A stretch of 64,000 nt of DNA from an uncultured Nitrospirales bacterium (GTDB taxonomy: Bacteria > Nitrospirota > Nitrospiria > Nitrospirales > UBA8639), in NCBI GenBank assembly GCA_958295805.1, contig OY282373.1, forward strand, positions 2,265,001-2,329,000, written 5' to 3'. This document shows positions 53,428 to 62,255 of the stretch, one piece after another (position 1 is the first letter of the stretch; each line of letters begins with the position of its first letter). A program made the translations under genes and the position numbers. The notes under the pieces are model-generated. The model was not told where the DNA came from. It ran no database searches and was given only the letters and a program-made list of their open reading frames with translations.

Positions 53428-55035
53428 TCAACGCAGACGCATCCGGGCGAACAATCCAGGTTCTCCAGCCCATTCTTTCTCTAGCAAGCGCGCCTCCAGT
53501 TCGATCAATCGCGCATATGATAATGAATAACCCGTAACCGGATGTTTCCAATGGTCTTCCTTGCGTCGTTCATAAACCTCAATAGCCTTTTTTCGACCGG
53601 AGTCACTCAACCAGACTTGCTTGCCCGTCTGTATAAAATCCTCTTCCACGTCCCATTGAAGGCGATTGACCGAAGCAACTAACGGCATGTCCCACAGCGG
53701 GACTCGAAACACCTCCATTAAATCTAAAACGAGTGGATGTGCCGCCGAACGCGGACGGTGAAAAAACCCAAAAGCGGGTTCAAGGCCTACGGCCATAATG
53801 GCCTGTAACACATCTCGGTACAGAAGCGCATACCCAAAACTCAACAGGGCGTTTATCCGATCCTGAGGCGGACGGCGATTTCTTCCGTTGAAACGCAGTC
53901 GTTCGTCCAGGTCGTTTCGCAACAGTCCAGGTAAGCCCGAGAAATAGTGCCGTCCAGCATCCCCCTCGTGGCCACGCAAGGAATCAATCCCTTCCGCACA
54001 ACTTGCGGCCCGAAGCGCATTCCGAAGCCCCTGTAGGGCGTCATCAACGCCCAACACCTTTCGGTCCTTGCCTCTCGATGCACGCAGCAGAAACCCTAGT
54101 TGGCTGGACACTCGGGCAAAAACCAGCCGCCGGGCTAAGCGAAAAAGTAAGCCAGGATCTCGCAACGCCTCGAATTGACGGATGCGCCGTTGCACGGGAC
54201 TGGCACCAGCAACCAAGCCACTTACGTAGCGTCCGCCCCCAGTAAACCAATGGACCCCCACTTCTTGGGAAGCACAGAGATGGATGGCTTGGGTACTGAT
54301 CTGTGCGTAGCCGTGAATGACAATTTCACCAACCTCACGTATAGGAAACACCTGCTTCTGGCCGGCTGTATCCGTGATCGTCAGCGTTTCTCCCGACTTG
54401 CCGATCCGTGCTCCATGCGTCGTAACGTGGATGGTCTGACGTTCACGATCTTGTGGAAATAATCGAACGGGTTCCCAGTTCTCGTCTTTCGCCAGACGTT
54501 CTTCTTCGGGCAGACAGACCGGAGCCAAGGAACAGCGTAGACACAGCCGATCATTCGTGGCCACAGGCGGGCGTTCAACTGATTGACTAAGTTCTCGGGC
54601 ACGAACGACAGCCTTGCGAACATCTTCACGTGCTTTTTCGTCCACGGGAACCCGGACGGTCGTATTCGTGGCGTGATAACGAATCCGGGCTTCTTCAATA
54701 GAAATGCCGGTGTGTTCTTCCAAAAGTAGCGTATACGCGCAGACCTGGAGCCGGTCACTCGGCCATGCCTGCGGGCCAGCGTCACTTTTGGCTGAACGAC
54801 CGCGCTTGTGTTCGTAGGGAATGAGTTGACCATTGCGGCGGCGCAGGCAATCAACTTTACCCCGAATGCTGAGGGTTTCGCTCTCCAGGACCAAGCTGAC
54901 AAGTTCGCCTTCGTCGGCTACCAACTCTTCATGGAGGCGCCGGCCTGCATACACGGACGCATCGGCGACGCGAATCTCTTCGACCTCTTCCAAATAGAAA
55001 AGACGCTCGCAATACGCCAAGGCATGGAGCGCCAT
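53428..55035 (-). CDS. cas4-cas1: Cas4-Cas1 fusion (type I-MYXAN)
   Basis: A 535-residue fusion of the adaptation nuclease Cas4 and the integrase Cas1. The Cas4 part (residues 1-~185) has YCERLFYLEEVEEI, the RecB-like motifs GKVDCLRRRNGQLIPYEHKR, and the cluster cysteines CLRCSLAPVC. The Cas1 part has the catalytic Glu in RGHEGDAGRHYFSG, His in GFFHRPRSAAHP and Asp in LVLDLMEVFRVP, all intact. ALLSFGYALLYRDVLQAIMA is also typical. The start ATG at 55035 gives a short N-terminus; upstream codons read PPIRV in frame but offer no better start. Fusions of this kind select PAM-bearing prespacers and integrate them. Confidence 0.95.
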   Translation of the reverse strand: MALHALAYCERLFYLEEVEEIRVADASVYAGRRLHEELVADEGELVSLVLESETLSIRGKVDCLRRRNGQLIPYEHKRGRSAKSDAGPQAWPSDRLQVCAYTLLLEEHTGISIEEARIRYHATNTTVRVPVDEKAREDVRKAVVRARELSQSVERPPVATNDRLCLRCSLAPVCLPEEERLAKDENWEPVRLFPQDRERQTIHVTTHGARIGKSGETLTITDTAGQKQVFPIREVGEIVIHGYAQISTQAIHLCASQEVGVHWFTGGGRYVSGLVAGASPVQRRIRQFEALRDPGLLFRLARRLVFARVSSQLGFLLRASRGKDRKVLGVDDALQGLRNALRAASCAEGIDSLRGHEGDAGRHYFSGLPGLLRNDLDERLRFNGRNRRPPQDRINALLSFGYALLYRDVLQAIMAVGLEPAFGFFHRPRSAAHPLVLDLMEVFRVPLWDMPLVASVNRLQWDVEEDFIQTGKQVWLSDSGRKKAIEVYERRKEDHWKHPVTGYSLSYARLIELEARLLEKEWAGEPGLFARMRLR

Positions 55036-55061
55036 GACGCGGATGGGGGGATCGGTTTCGT

Positions 55062-55742
55062 TTATTGCTTTTTCGATTTTTTCTTCTTTCTCTTCGGACT
55101 ACTTGCTTTTTCGGGAGGCTCAATCAGCGGGAGTTGCGCTCGGTTGGGAGGAGTGAGTGGAACACTCCGTAAGTCTCCAGTCACGTAACGAGTCCCTTCG
55201 GACCCCACATGGTCAACCCAAACTGGCAGAGTGAGACGACCACGATCAACGCAGACAAATATTGATCCCGTTTCTTCTTCGCTTCCGGGAAAGATATTTA
55301 CTTCATTGACAAGATGAGTGCTCTCGCCAAGAGACAAGCCGCCGAATCGCTGAAGCGTTTCTGGGTGTGTCAGTGCATTTTCTACTCTCTGCTCCAGAAA
55401 AGGGGGCTCTCCTCTTTCGTCTGTGGAATCCAGCCAAAGTAGGAGAAGGACATTTGTGAGCAATTCCTGTTGAGCGGGAGTTCTATTGTTTCCATCGCCC
55501 ATTCGGACTTTATTTTTCTTGATCCTCCAGACTGTTCGGAGTACCGTGCTCCTGGCAGGACTTCCGCGAATGACAGGAGCAACGCGGCAACCGATATGGC
55601 GCAGTCGGTCTGTCTCTCCGATTAGCGACAGAAGAAATCCATAGCAGGTTGAAGGTGGTGGCAACGCCTCGGACTCCAGATACTCGCGAGCCAAACCTCT
55701 GCGAAAACATGCGACTGGAACCGAGACAAATATGCCCAGCAT
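55062..55742 (-). CDS. cas5: Cas5 (Cmx5/DevS type)
   Basis: A 226-residue Cas5 of the MYXAN/DevS type, a Cascade subunit that caps the 5' handle of crRNA. The N-terminal LGIFVSVPVACFRRGLAREY, then PPPSTCYGFLLSLIGE (the Cas5 helix) is typical. A strongly basic tail (SSPKRKKKKSKKQ) ends the protein. It starts three bases after the cas7 stop. Assigned by position and motif together. Confidence 0.88.
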   Translation of the reverse strand: MLGIFVSVPVACFRRGLAREYLESEALPPPSTCYGFLLSLIGETDRLRHIGCRVAPVIRGSPARSTVLRTVWRIKKNKVRMGDGNNRTPAQQELLTNVLLLLWLDSTDERGEPPFLEQRVENALTHPETLQRFGGLSLGESTHLVNEVNIFPGSEEETGSIFVCVDRGRLTLPVWVDHVGSEGTRYVTGDLRSVPLTPPNRAQLPLIEPPEKASSPKRKKKKSKKQ

Positions 55743-55745
55743 GGC

Positions 55746-56639
55746 TCAGCCTTTCAGTTTACTGACAATCTCTTCTGCTGCATTTTTTACTCCAGGGAAG
55801 ACTTTGGCTCCCTTCTCTCTCAGCTTCTTCGCCGTCTCTGTCGTGGCGAAATTCCCACCAATCACAAGTTCTTTAGCCTTTATATCTCCGGCCTCAACTC
55901 GGTTGAGCAGCAAAGGAGCGTCAACTGTTTGGTCCTTTTGCTCAAAAACGTAGAGGAGTCGAGGGGCTGGATCGTCGGTTAATCTAAACACCACACTTTC
56001 AGGAGAGAAATCATAGAGAAACCGTCCGTGGTTTCCCGCCACCTGCGCAAGTTCACACAGGGCGGTAATGGCCGTTTCAGCACGGTTTTTTTTATGCAAT
56101 CGTTCAGGCGTCAGGGCAATACCGTATTGATAACGGGTTGCGTGGAGTTCGGTGCCGTAAGGAACAGGGTTATTACCCTTCTTTGCAGCACTTGGAGTTG
56201 CTCCAGGACTGGCTGCATTAAACGTGACATCCCCTGACCACGGCAACAACGAGATGGCTCGTGTTACTTCAAGGACAGCACGCCGAATGTTCGCATTTCC
56301 GGCTTTCCCCTCGTCCTTTGCAGCTTCGGCGGTCATATATCCGAGGAGGTCGTCGTCAATATACGTATTTCCGTTTTCCTTTTCCCATCCTTTGAACTGA
56401 TGATCTTGCCAAGTATTCGTCCTAGTTGCTTCATCCCATTTTCTATTCGTTTCCTCTGACTTGCTTGAGGCCAGACGAAGACGGAGAGCGAAACGCACGG
56501 CCTCCGCGCTCACCGTCGTGTGGACTTGCCCTTGCCAGAGCAGCTTCTGAAGCGTTGTTACGTTCCCGTCAGTTTCTCCGCGATTATTCGCGGCAGTCCC
56601 ATGATACGTAACAATGTTGGCAAAAAGATGTCGGCTCAT
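55746..56639 (-). CDS. cas7: Cas7 (DevR-type Cascade backbone)
   Basis: A 297-residue DevR/Csa2-like Cas7 that would form the helical backbone along the crRNA. The N-terminal LFANIVTYHGTAANNRGETD and TTVSAEAVRFALRLRL (with the usual NRGE... segment) and the C-terminal YDFSPESVVFRLTDDPAPRL fit the DevR family. Its ATG overlaps the cas8 stop (ATGA). In Myxococcus the homologue DevR also takes part in fruiting-body development; no such role can be inferred here. Confidence 0.9.
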   Translation of the reverse strand: MSRHLFANIVTYHGTAANNRGETDGNVTTLQKLLWQGQVHTTVSAEAVRFALRLRLASSKSEETNRKWDEATRTNTWQDHQFKGWEKENGNTYIDDDLLGYMTAEAAKDEGKAGNANIRRAVLEVTRAISLLPWSGDVTFNAASPGATPSAAKKGNNPVPYGTELHATRYQYGIALTPERLHKKNRAETAITALCELAQVAGNHGRFLYDFSPESVVFRLTDDPAPRLLYVFEQKDQTVDAPLLLNRVEAGDIKAKELVIGGNFATTETAKKLREKGAKVFPGVKNAAEEIVSKLKG

Positions 56640-58204
56640 TGTTGTTCCTCCGTTTCGTCGATTTCTTCGGCCTCGGTCGGGTCAACATTCTCTTGTTCTT
56701 TCCCTTGGTAACTCGCTAGTGCAATTAAAGCCAAGTCCCGCGATACTTGCCATTTTTCATTGTTCAACAGAGGTAATATCTGTGGCCAAACCCCGCGTAA
56801 CACGCTATTGGAACCGGCCCGGCTCCACAAGTCGGCAAGAGCGTACCTAAGCGCATCAGCAGTCTTCGCCCCGACAAAAGCAAGGCGCTGCCGCTCATAC
56901 TCGCGAGTCATACGCTTTTTCATCGCCGCTAAATTCTGAGTATTCTCAGCCGCAATGCGTCCATACCGGCACCGCATAGCCTCGTGTACGGCGCGAACGA
57001 TTATTTCTTCTCCAGGAGCGTCCCAGGTGATTTCTTGGATCATGGTAAAGAGTCCTTTCCTTTCGAGATATAAAGAACTACGGATCGGTTTATTCGAAGA
57101 GTCTTGTGCGATCATTAAGCGGGAAAATCCAGTAAACCATGGTCGGCTAGAGGCAAGATTTTCCGCAACAAAAGGTCGAATGTAGCTTCTGGGCCAGAAA
57201 TACTCGCCTTTTTTATTTTGGCGCGGCAATAGGGGAGGCAACACCCGCATCGCAATCTCGAACTGGTCAAGCGCGGCATCCATTGCGTCAACGTTGACCT
57301 CGGTTACCGTTGAAGGGGGTTGTAGCCTTGAATTCCAGTCGGTTGGACAACACCAGACGCAGCGAAGAGAAGAAAGCGTTTCATGACTCAGTAGGTTTCT
57401 GCTGCGCAATCGAAGTTCTGCCTGAAGGGCGGCATCGACGACACTGGCGATCTGGCAGTCTTGGGCGTTACTCGGGAGAAAATTCGGTAGTAAATACTGA
57501 ACCTCTGACAAGCTATTCAAGTCAGGTATCAGTAATGCTGCCCCAGGTTTGAACCTCCGCGTGCCCCGATCATTGACCCTTTTGCCACCAGTCTTTAAGG
57601 CCAGCACGCCAACAGGCGCAAACAAGAGGGGCAGAAGAAGTCGCGCCGATTGCGTTATCTGGCTTGTTTTATGGCCAGCATGTCGTTGCACTGCTCCAGG
57701 AAAGAGGGTTCTCGTCACCCCGACCGGGACTTGGAGACTTTCGTGGAGGAGGGCGCTGCCATCTCTCTGGTGCTTGTACCAAGATAGGAGCAGGTAGCGG
57801 TAAGAAATAGGATTTTCGTCAACTTCGTAGGTTCTTTCAACCAGTGTCTTGCTCCCTATCGAAGTGGGTCTGTGGTCATAAAAGCTCAACAACAGTCCTT
57901 CGTGCAAAGCTGCTCGTACCTCAAGTGGCGGGGAGAGTTCTCCATATTGTCCGGGCAAATAGATAAGTCCATCTTGAATCTGAAAGGCAAGACTGAATAG
58001 CCGGTCAAAGAAGGGGTTACCCTCCACCGTTTCTTCCCAGATGAGAGTCACAGAGCGTTCATCAATGGTCCACTGACCAATCGGGCGCTCTATGTCTGGG
58101 ATATTCTTTTCGATCCAGCATAAAGTACTGACCAAGCCCCCCAGGCCGGCCCTATGGAGCGGAGTCATTCCAGGTTCGAAAAGATCACATCTCAGGGATT
58201 CCAT
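56636..58204 (-). CDS. cas8a1: Cas8a1-like large subunit (Cmx1/DevT type)
   Basis: A 522-residue large Cascade subunit. It begins LRCDLFEPGMTPLHRAGLGG followed by LVSTLCWIEKNIP, the Cmx1/DevT-type start, and has LYLERKGLFTMIQEITWDAP in the C-terminal half. It overlaps the end of cas3 by 13 bases. The assignment rests on family resemblance and on gene order cas6-cas3-cas8-cas7-cas5. Such proteins recognise the PAM. The sequence family is diverse, so the exact subtype name is less certain than the role. Confidence 0.88.
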   Translation of the reverse strand: MESLRCDLFEPGMTPLHRAGLGGLVSTLCWIEKNIPDIERPIGQWTIDERSVTLIWEETVEGNPFFDRLFSLAFQIQDGLIYLPGQYGELSPPLEVRAALHEGLLLSFYDHRPTSIGSKTLVERTYEVDENPISYRYLLLSWYKHQRDGSALLHESLQVPVGVTRTLFPGAVQRHAGHKTSQITQSARLLLPLLFAPVGVLALKTGGKRVNDRGTRRFKPGAALLIPDLNSLSEVQYLLPNFLPSNAQDCQIASVVDAALQAELRLRSRNLLSHETLSSLRCVWCCPTDWNSRLQPPSTVTEVNVDAMDAALDQFEIAMRVLPPLLPRQNKKGEYFWPRSYIRPFVAENLASSRPWFTGFSRLMIAQDSSNKPIRSSLYLERKGLFTMIQEITWDAPGEEIIVRAVHEAMRCRYGRIAAENTQNLAAMKKRMTREYERQRLAFVGAKTADALRYALADLWSRAGSNSVLRGVWPQILPLLNNEKWQVSRDLALIALASYQGKEQENVDPTEAEEIDETEEQQ

Positions 58205-60417
58205 TCGGCGCCTCTTTCGGGATCATAACTTATGTGTTCAGAAGGTGGCACCTTGGAGAACGCCACTTCAGGCCACTTTTTCCAGTCCATTCCTTTCGGC
58301 GTAGTCATTGGAATGCGTACCCGTACCGGGTCCACATCGCCACGCTTCACGGCGTCAGCGTCTTCCCTTAGCAAGACAGTTATTCCCGGGCTACTCTCTC
58401 GTAAATGCCGTGGAGTTGACTCAAACCCGCCATCCATCCATGCGCTGTCCAATGGTCTTTGCTGTGTTCCATCAACCAGAGTACTCCACTCTCGGACCAG
58501 ATCGCTTTGGGATACAGGTTTCATACCAAGATGATCCAACCACAGCCGTGATGTTGCAAAAGGTTCAGGAATATCTAGGCTATTGTAAGGATCGGGCATG
58601 TCAGGCTCAATTACGAGGAAGGGTTTTGGTGGAATCGGATGCTCTGGCGTTGAACGCCGATTGAGGCGGCCTAAACGCTGTATAAGCGGCGGAACCGGAG
58701 CCAAATCCGTTACCAACAAGTCAGCCGAAAGGTCTAAGCTCATCTCCGCTACTTGTGTAGCGATGACAAAGACAGGGTTCTCTTCTCGAAAGGCGGAAAT
58801 AATCTGGTCATGCTGTCGGATGCGGTCTTCGTATCGAAAACGGCTATGGTACACAAGAGGTCGGAACCCGCGTGTGGAAGCTTCCTCGGCAAATCGAAGG
58901 GCACGGCCCACCGTATTTACAACCCACAAGATTTTTCCATTGTCTCTGAAGTGCTGCTCTACAACATCCCATGGGTCGTCACCGATAAGCCTTTGATAGC
59001 GCGGGAGGGTTTCCAGATCAATCGGACCAGGAACGATTTCCAACGTTTCGCCTGTTGAACGTAGCACTTCCTGTAAGGCATGAAAACGTGCTTGTGGCAG
59101 GCTGGCCGTCATAAGAAGGCAAGGCACGCCACGACAAGTCAACAGAAAACGCAGCAGACTTGAAAACAGACGATCGTCGTAGGCGTGAATTTCATCAAAG
59201 ACGAACGCTGCGCCAACTAAGGCCGGCCAGGCATACAAACCTCTCCTGTGATTCTGGGTCAGGCCCAGCACGGTATCCACGGTACAACTTGTAATGGAGG
59301 TAGACCAAGCCTCAAGCGCTGCAAGTGGGTCGGCTTGTTCCCCTTCGTCATCAACGCCAAGCAATTCCAAATCCACAGCGGCTCGACTATGAACCAGCCG
59401 TGCATTCAACGTGGGCTCTGTCAAATAGTCACGAAACCCTTCTGTCGCGGTTCCCGTTGTAGGATAAGAAAAGAAGAGACGTTTTCCTGGAGCCCTTTGA
59501 GCCGCCCAGACGTATGCCCCCAATGTCTTCCCACTGCCACAGCCAGCTTTAGCGAGGACAACCCGTGAGGTGGTCTTTCCAAGTTCTTCCTGGAACGGCC
59601 TAAGAGGAAATCCTTGCAGACGCTCTTCAATAATTTTTTGTAGCTGGTACGGTGTTGGTTTTCGCTCTAAGGCCTTCCGTATCCAGTCCGAAATCTTTTT
59701 CCCTTCTTTCGGCAACGCTGATCCAGCGACATCGGCTGCAATAAGACACGCTTTTGTGGTAGCGAGAAATCGACGTTTCTCATCATTGCAAGAATCCCAG
59801 AAAGCGCCAGCCTCTATGCTTGCTTTTCTTAAACGTTGGTGTGGACAATCCACTCCAACAAGCTGCCAAGAGAGATTTTCGAGAGTCGGTGGAGTACCGA
59901 GACCAAACCGCTTCGCCCCAACAGAGAGAGTACGTCGGAAGTCCTGGTGTCCCAGCAAGAGCTTCAGTCGGATTCCAGTTCCGGCAGTGGGTTCACCTAG
60001 AGGAAATTTTCGATGATGGCCTGCAACCGCCCAAAGCACGAAATACAGGTCCTCGGTATCATCCAAAGCAGCGGACAGCCATTCATTCAGTGGTGTTTCA
60101 CGGATAATGAGGAACGATAGAGCTTCATGACGAATCGCTTGTTGATGCTGCCTTTGACGCCTGACCATCGCCTGAAACTGTTCATTCGCCTTCCCAAGAT
60201 CATGACAAAACACTGAAAAGAGAACATTTCGACAAAAGCGTTCCTTCCATATAGTTGCGGACAGACCTACGGCAGATAGCTGAGCTTCGGCGGTTTCGTC
60301 TAACAAAGCCTGTGCCGCGGCCATGACGTTCGCGGTGTGGCCGGATAAAGTTTCTGCTCCACGGGGCGCATCTGGAGTTCGGCTGCTCTTCGCCAGCAGC
60401 CGCTTAAAAATCATCAT
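58192..60417 (-). CDS. cas3: Cas3 helicase-nuclease
   Basis: A 741-residue Cas3 with an N-terminal HD nuclease and a DExH helicase. HD motifs are GHTANVMAAAQALL, FCHDLGKANEQFQ, and AVAGHHRKFP. The helicase has Walker A LAKAGCGSGKTLGAYVWAA, the DExH box FDEIHAYDDRLFSSLL, SAT-like LMTASLPQARFH, and motif VI in PPLIQRLGRLNRRS. All key residues are present, so target DNA degradation should be functional. It overlaps cas6 by four bases at its start. Confidence 0.95.
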   Translation of the reverse strand: MMIFKRLLAKSSRTPDAPRGAETLSGHTANVMAAAQALLDETAEAQLSAVGLSATIWKERFCRNVLFSVFCHDLGKANEQFQAMVRRQRQHQQAIRHEALSFLIIRETPLNEWLSAALDDTEDLYFVLWAVAGHHRKFPLGEPTAGTGIRLKLLLGHQDFRRTLSVGAKRFGLGTPPTLENLSWQLVGVDCPHQRLRKASIEAGAFWDSCNDEKRRFLATTKACLIAADVAGSALPKEGKKISDWIRKALERKPTPYQLQKIIEERLQGFPLRPFQEELGKTTSRVVLAKAGCGSGKTLGAYVWAAQRAPGKRLFFSYPTTGTATEGFRDYLTEPTLNARLVHSRAAVDLELLGVDDEGEQADPLAALEAWSTSITSCTVDTVLGLTQNHRRGLYAWPALVGAAFVFDEIHAYDDRLFSSLLRFLLTCRGVPCLLMTASLPQARFHALQEVLRSTGETLEIVPGPIDLETLPRYQRLIGDDPWDVVEQHFRDNGKILWVVNTVGRALRFAEEASTRGFRPLVYHSRFRYEDRIRQHDQIISAFREENPVFVIATQVAEMSLDLSADLLVTDLAPVPPLIQRLGRLNRRSTPEHPIPPKPFLVIEPDMPDPYNSLDIPEPFATSRLWLDHLGMKPVSQSDLVREWSTLVDGTQQRPLDSAWMDGGFESTPRHLRESSPGITVLLREDADAVKRGDVDPVRVRIPMTTPKGMDWKKWPEVAFSKVPPSEHISYDPERGAEWNP

Positions 60418-61004
60418 GCGGAAGGTTCTCTTGAAGGTACAAACACCCCACAGCCCATCTTTCGCCTTCCGCCCAGCCCGTTTCCTTGCAGCCTGACAGA
60501 ACCTTCAGCCGTTAATTCTGTCGCCGTTACTTCAAACCCTACCACCTGCTTTTCTTTGACCCGGAAGGTACGTCGCTGCCCTAAGAGCACTTCGCACGTA
60601 ACGGTGAGGCTTTGCAATTGACGTTTTACCGCTTCGAGAAATTCTTCTTCTTTTAGAAAGCCCTTGATTGTAACCAAGTGAGCACGTAGACGGGAAACAG
60701 GTAGAAGCATACGGACTTCTGGCACCCCCACGCTGAGAGGGTGTTCGTCCACCTCAAGTCTTTTTCCTGCCAGTTTCAGATAGGGCCGGATTTCATCATC
60801 CGGCAAACGGAGAACCAAACGGGACGAGTCGGACAATTGCAGTTTCCCGATTCCGTTGTACATGCCACGGATTGGGTGTACGCCAATCGCTTTTGCCTCG
60901 TGGATTTCTGGAGCAATTCGACTCAGTGCAGAGTACAAGGCGTAACCGTGATCAACGGGAACGACTGACCCATTCAAGCGAAAAGCCAAATCAATAAACG
61001 GCAT
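60414..61004 (-). CDS. cas6: Cas6 (Cmx6-type) crRNA-processing endonuclease
   Basis: A 196-residue Cas6 of the MYXAN type that would cut the repeat to make crRNAs. The first strand is IDLAFRLNGSVVPVDHGYAL, and SALSRIAPEIHEAKAIGVHP (with His) follows. The C-terminal glycine-rich loop SVRLQGNGLGGRRKMGCGVF is diagnostic of the Cas6 superfamily. It opens the cas operon. The promoter must lie between 61005 and the 402-bp repeats. Confidence 0.92.
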   Translation of the reverse strand: MPFIDLAFRLNGSVVPVDHGYALYSALSRIAPEIHEAKAIGVHPIRGMYNGIGKLQLSDSSRLVLRLPDDEIRPYLKLAGKRLEVDEHPLSVGVPEVRMLLPVSRLRAHLVTIKGFLKEEEFLEAVKRQLQSLTVTCEVLLGQRRTFRVKEKQVVGFEVTATELTAEGSVRLQGNGLGGRRKMGCGVFVPSREPSA

Positions 61005-61090
61005 GGTACTCTCCCAACGATTTCTGTAGGTTCATTTCTCCCTATCGCCCTCTTCTGTTCAAAGTCATCCAAAGTCCTTTCCTCTTCCAT

Positions 61091-62240
61091 CATTCAAAAT
61101 GCCAAGTCCTTGTGTCACAGCATGATGCTAGGCCCTTTCATTTTTCGGAGCAAGACATCTTATTCGGCTAATTCTCTTTCCGTGTTCCTTTGACTGGTTT
61201 TGATGGATTTGTCTGCCGGTTTGTCCACGTTCGACGCGGCTTGTTTTATTCGTTGTTTGCGGGTGTTGGTTGCTTTTTCCTGGCGGATGGGAAAGGACGC
61301 CGGATTCCCGCTTACTCCTGCGGGAATGACGGGGGGCTTGGGCTTGGCTACGCATTCGGGACTCTCGAGAATTTCTGATCACCCTCGCCCCTGCTTTCGG
61401 GTGCCGGTTTTGACCCTCACCCGTTGAGGGGAAGGGAAGGAAAAGAGACTTTTGTAAAGGGCACGTGAAACATGAAAGCGTCTGGGAATTTTTTATTCAA
61501 AGGTCAAATCCTTGAGTCGCAGCATGAGGCTAGGCCCTTTCATTTTTCGGAGCAAGACATCTTATTCGGCCAATTCTCTTTCCGTGTTCCTTCGACTGGG
61601 TTTGATGGATTTGTCCGCCGGTTTGTCCACGTTCGACGCGGCTTGTTTTATTCGTTGTTTGCGGGTGTTGGTTGCTTTTTCCTGGCGGATGGGAAAGGAC
61701 GCTGGATTCCCGCTTACTCCTGCGGGAATGACGGGGGGCTTGGGCTTGGCTACGCATTCGGGACTCTCGAGAATTTCTGATCACCCTCGCCCCTGCTTTC
61801 GGGGGCAGGGTTTGACCTTCGCCCGTCAAGGGAGAGGGAAGGAAAAGAGACTTTTGTAAAGGGCAAGTGAAACATGAAAGCGTCTGGGAATTTTTTATTC
61901 AAAGGTCAAATCCTTGAGTCGAAGCATGAGGCTAGGCCCTTTCATTTTTCGGAGCAAGATATCTTATTCGGCCAATTCTCTTTCCGTGTTCCTTCGACTG
62001 GGTTTGATGGATTTGTCTGCCGGTTTGTCCACGTTCGACGCGGCTTGTTTTATTCGTTGTTTGCGGGTGTTGGTTGCTTTTTCCTAACGGATGGGAAAGG
62101 ACGCTGGATTCCCGCTTACTCCTGCGGGAATGACGGGGGGCTTGGGCTTGGCTACGCATTCGGGACTCTCGAGAATTTCTGATCACCCTCGCCCCTGCTT
62201 TCGGGGGCAGGGTTTGACCTTCGCCCATTGAGGGAGAAGG
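61091..62240. repeat. 402-bp tandem repeat, nearly three copies
   Basis: Three copies start at about 61091, 61493 and 61895, the last shortened to ~345 bases. The shared words GGCCCTTTCATTTTTCGGAG recur at 61131, 61533 and 61935, exactly 402 apart. Each copy contains GATTCCCGCTTACTCCTGCG followed by GGAATGACGGG, a hairpin of the dispersed palindromic family. Each has an open frame of ~100 codons on both strands, but these follow the repeat and lack family similarity, so they are not called genes. Confidence 0.92.
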
Positions 62241-62255
62241 GATTTATTTTCAGGT

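Noticed and set aside
61472-62228. Repeated ~100-codon frames in the 402-bp repeats
   Set aside because: Open on both strands, translated hairpin sequence, no family similarity; best explained as repeat DNA.
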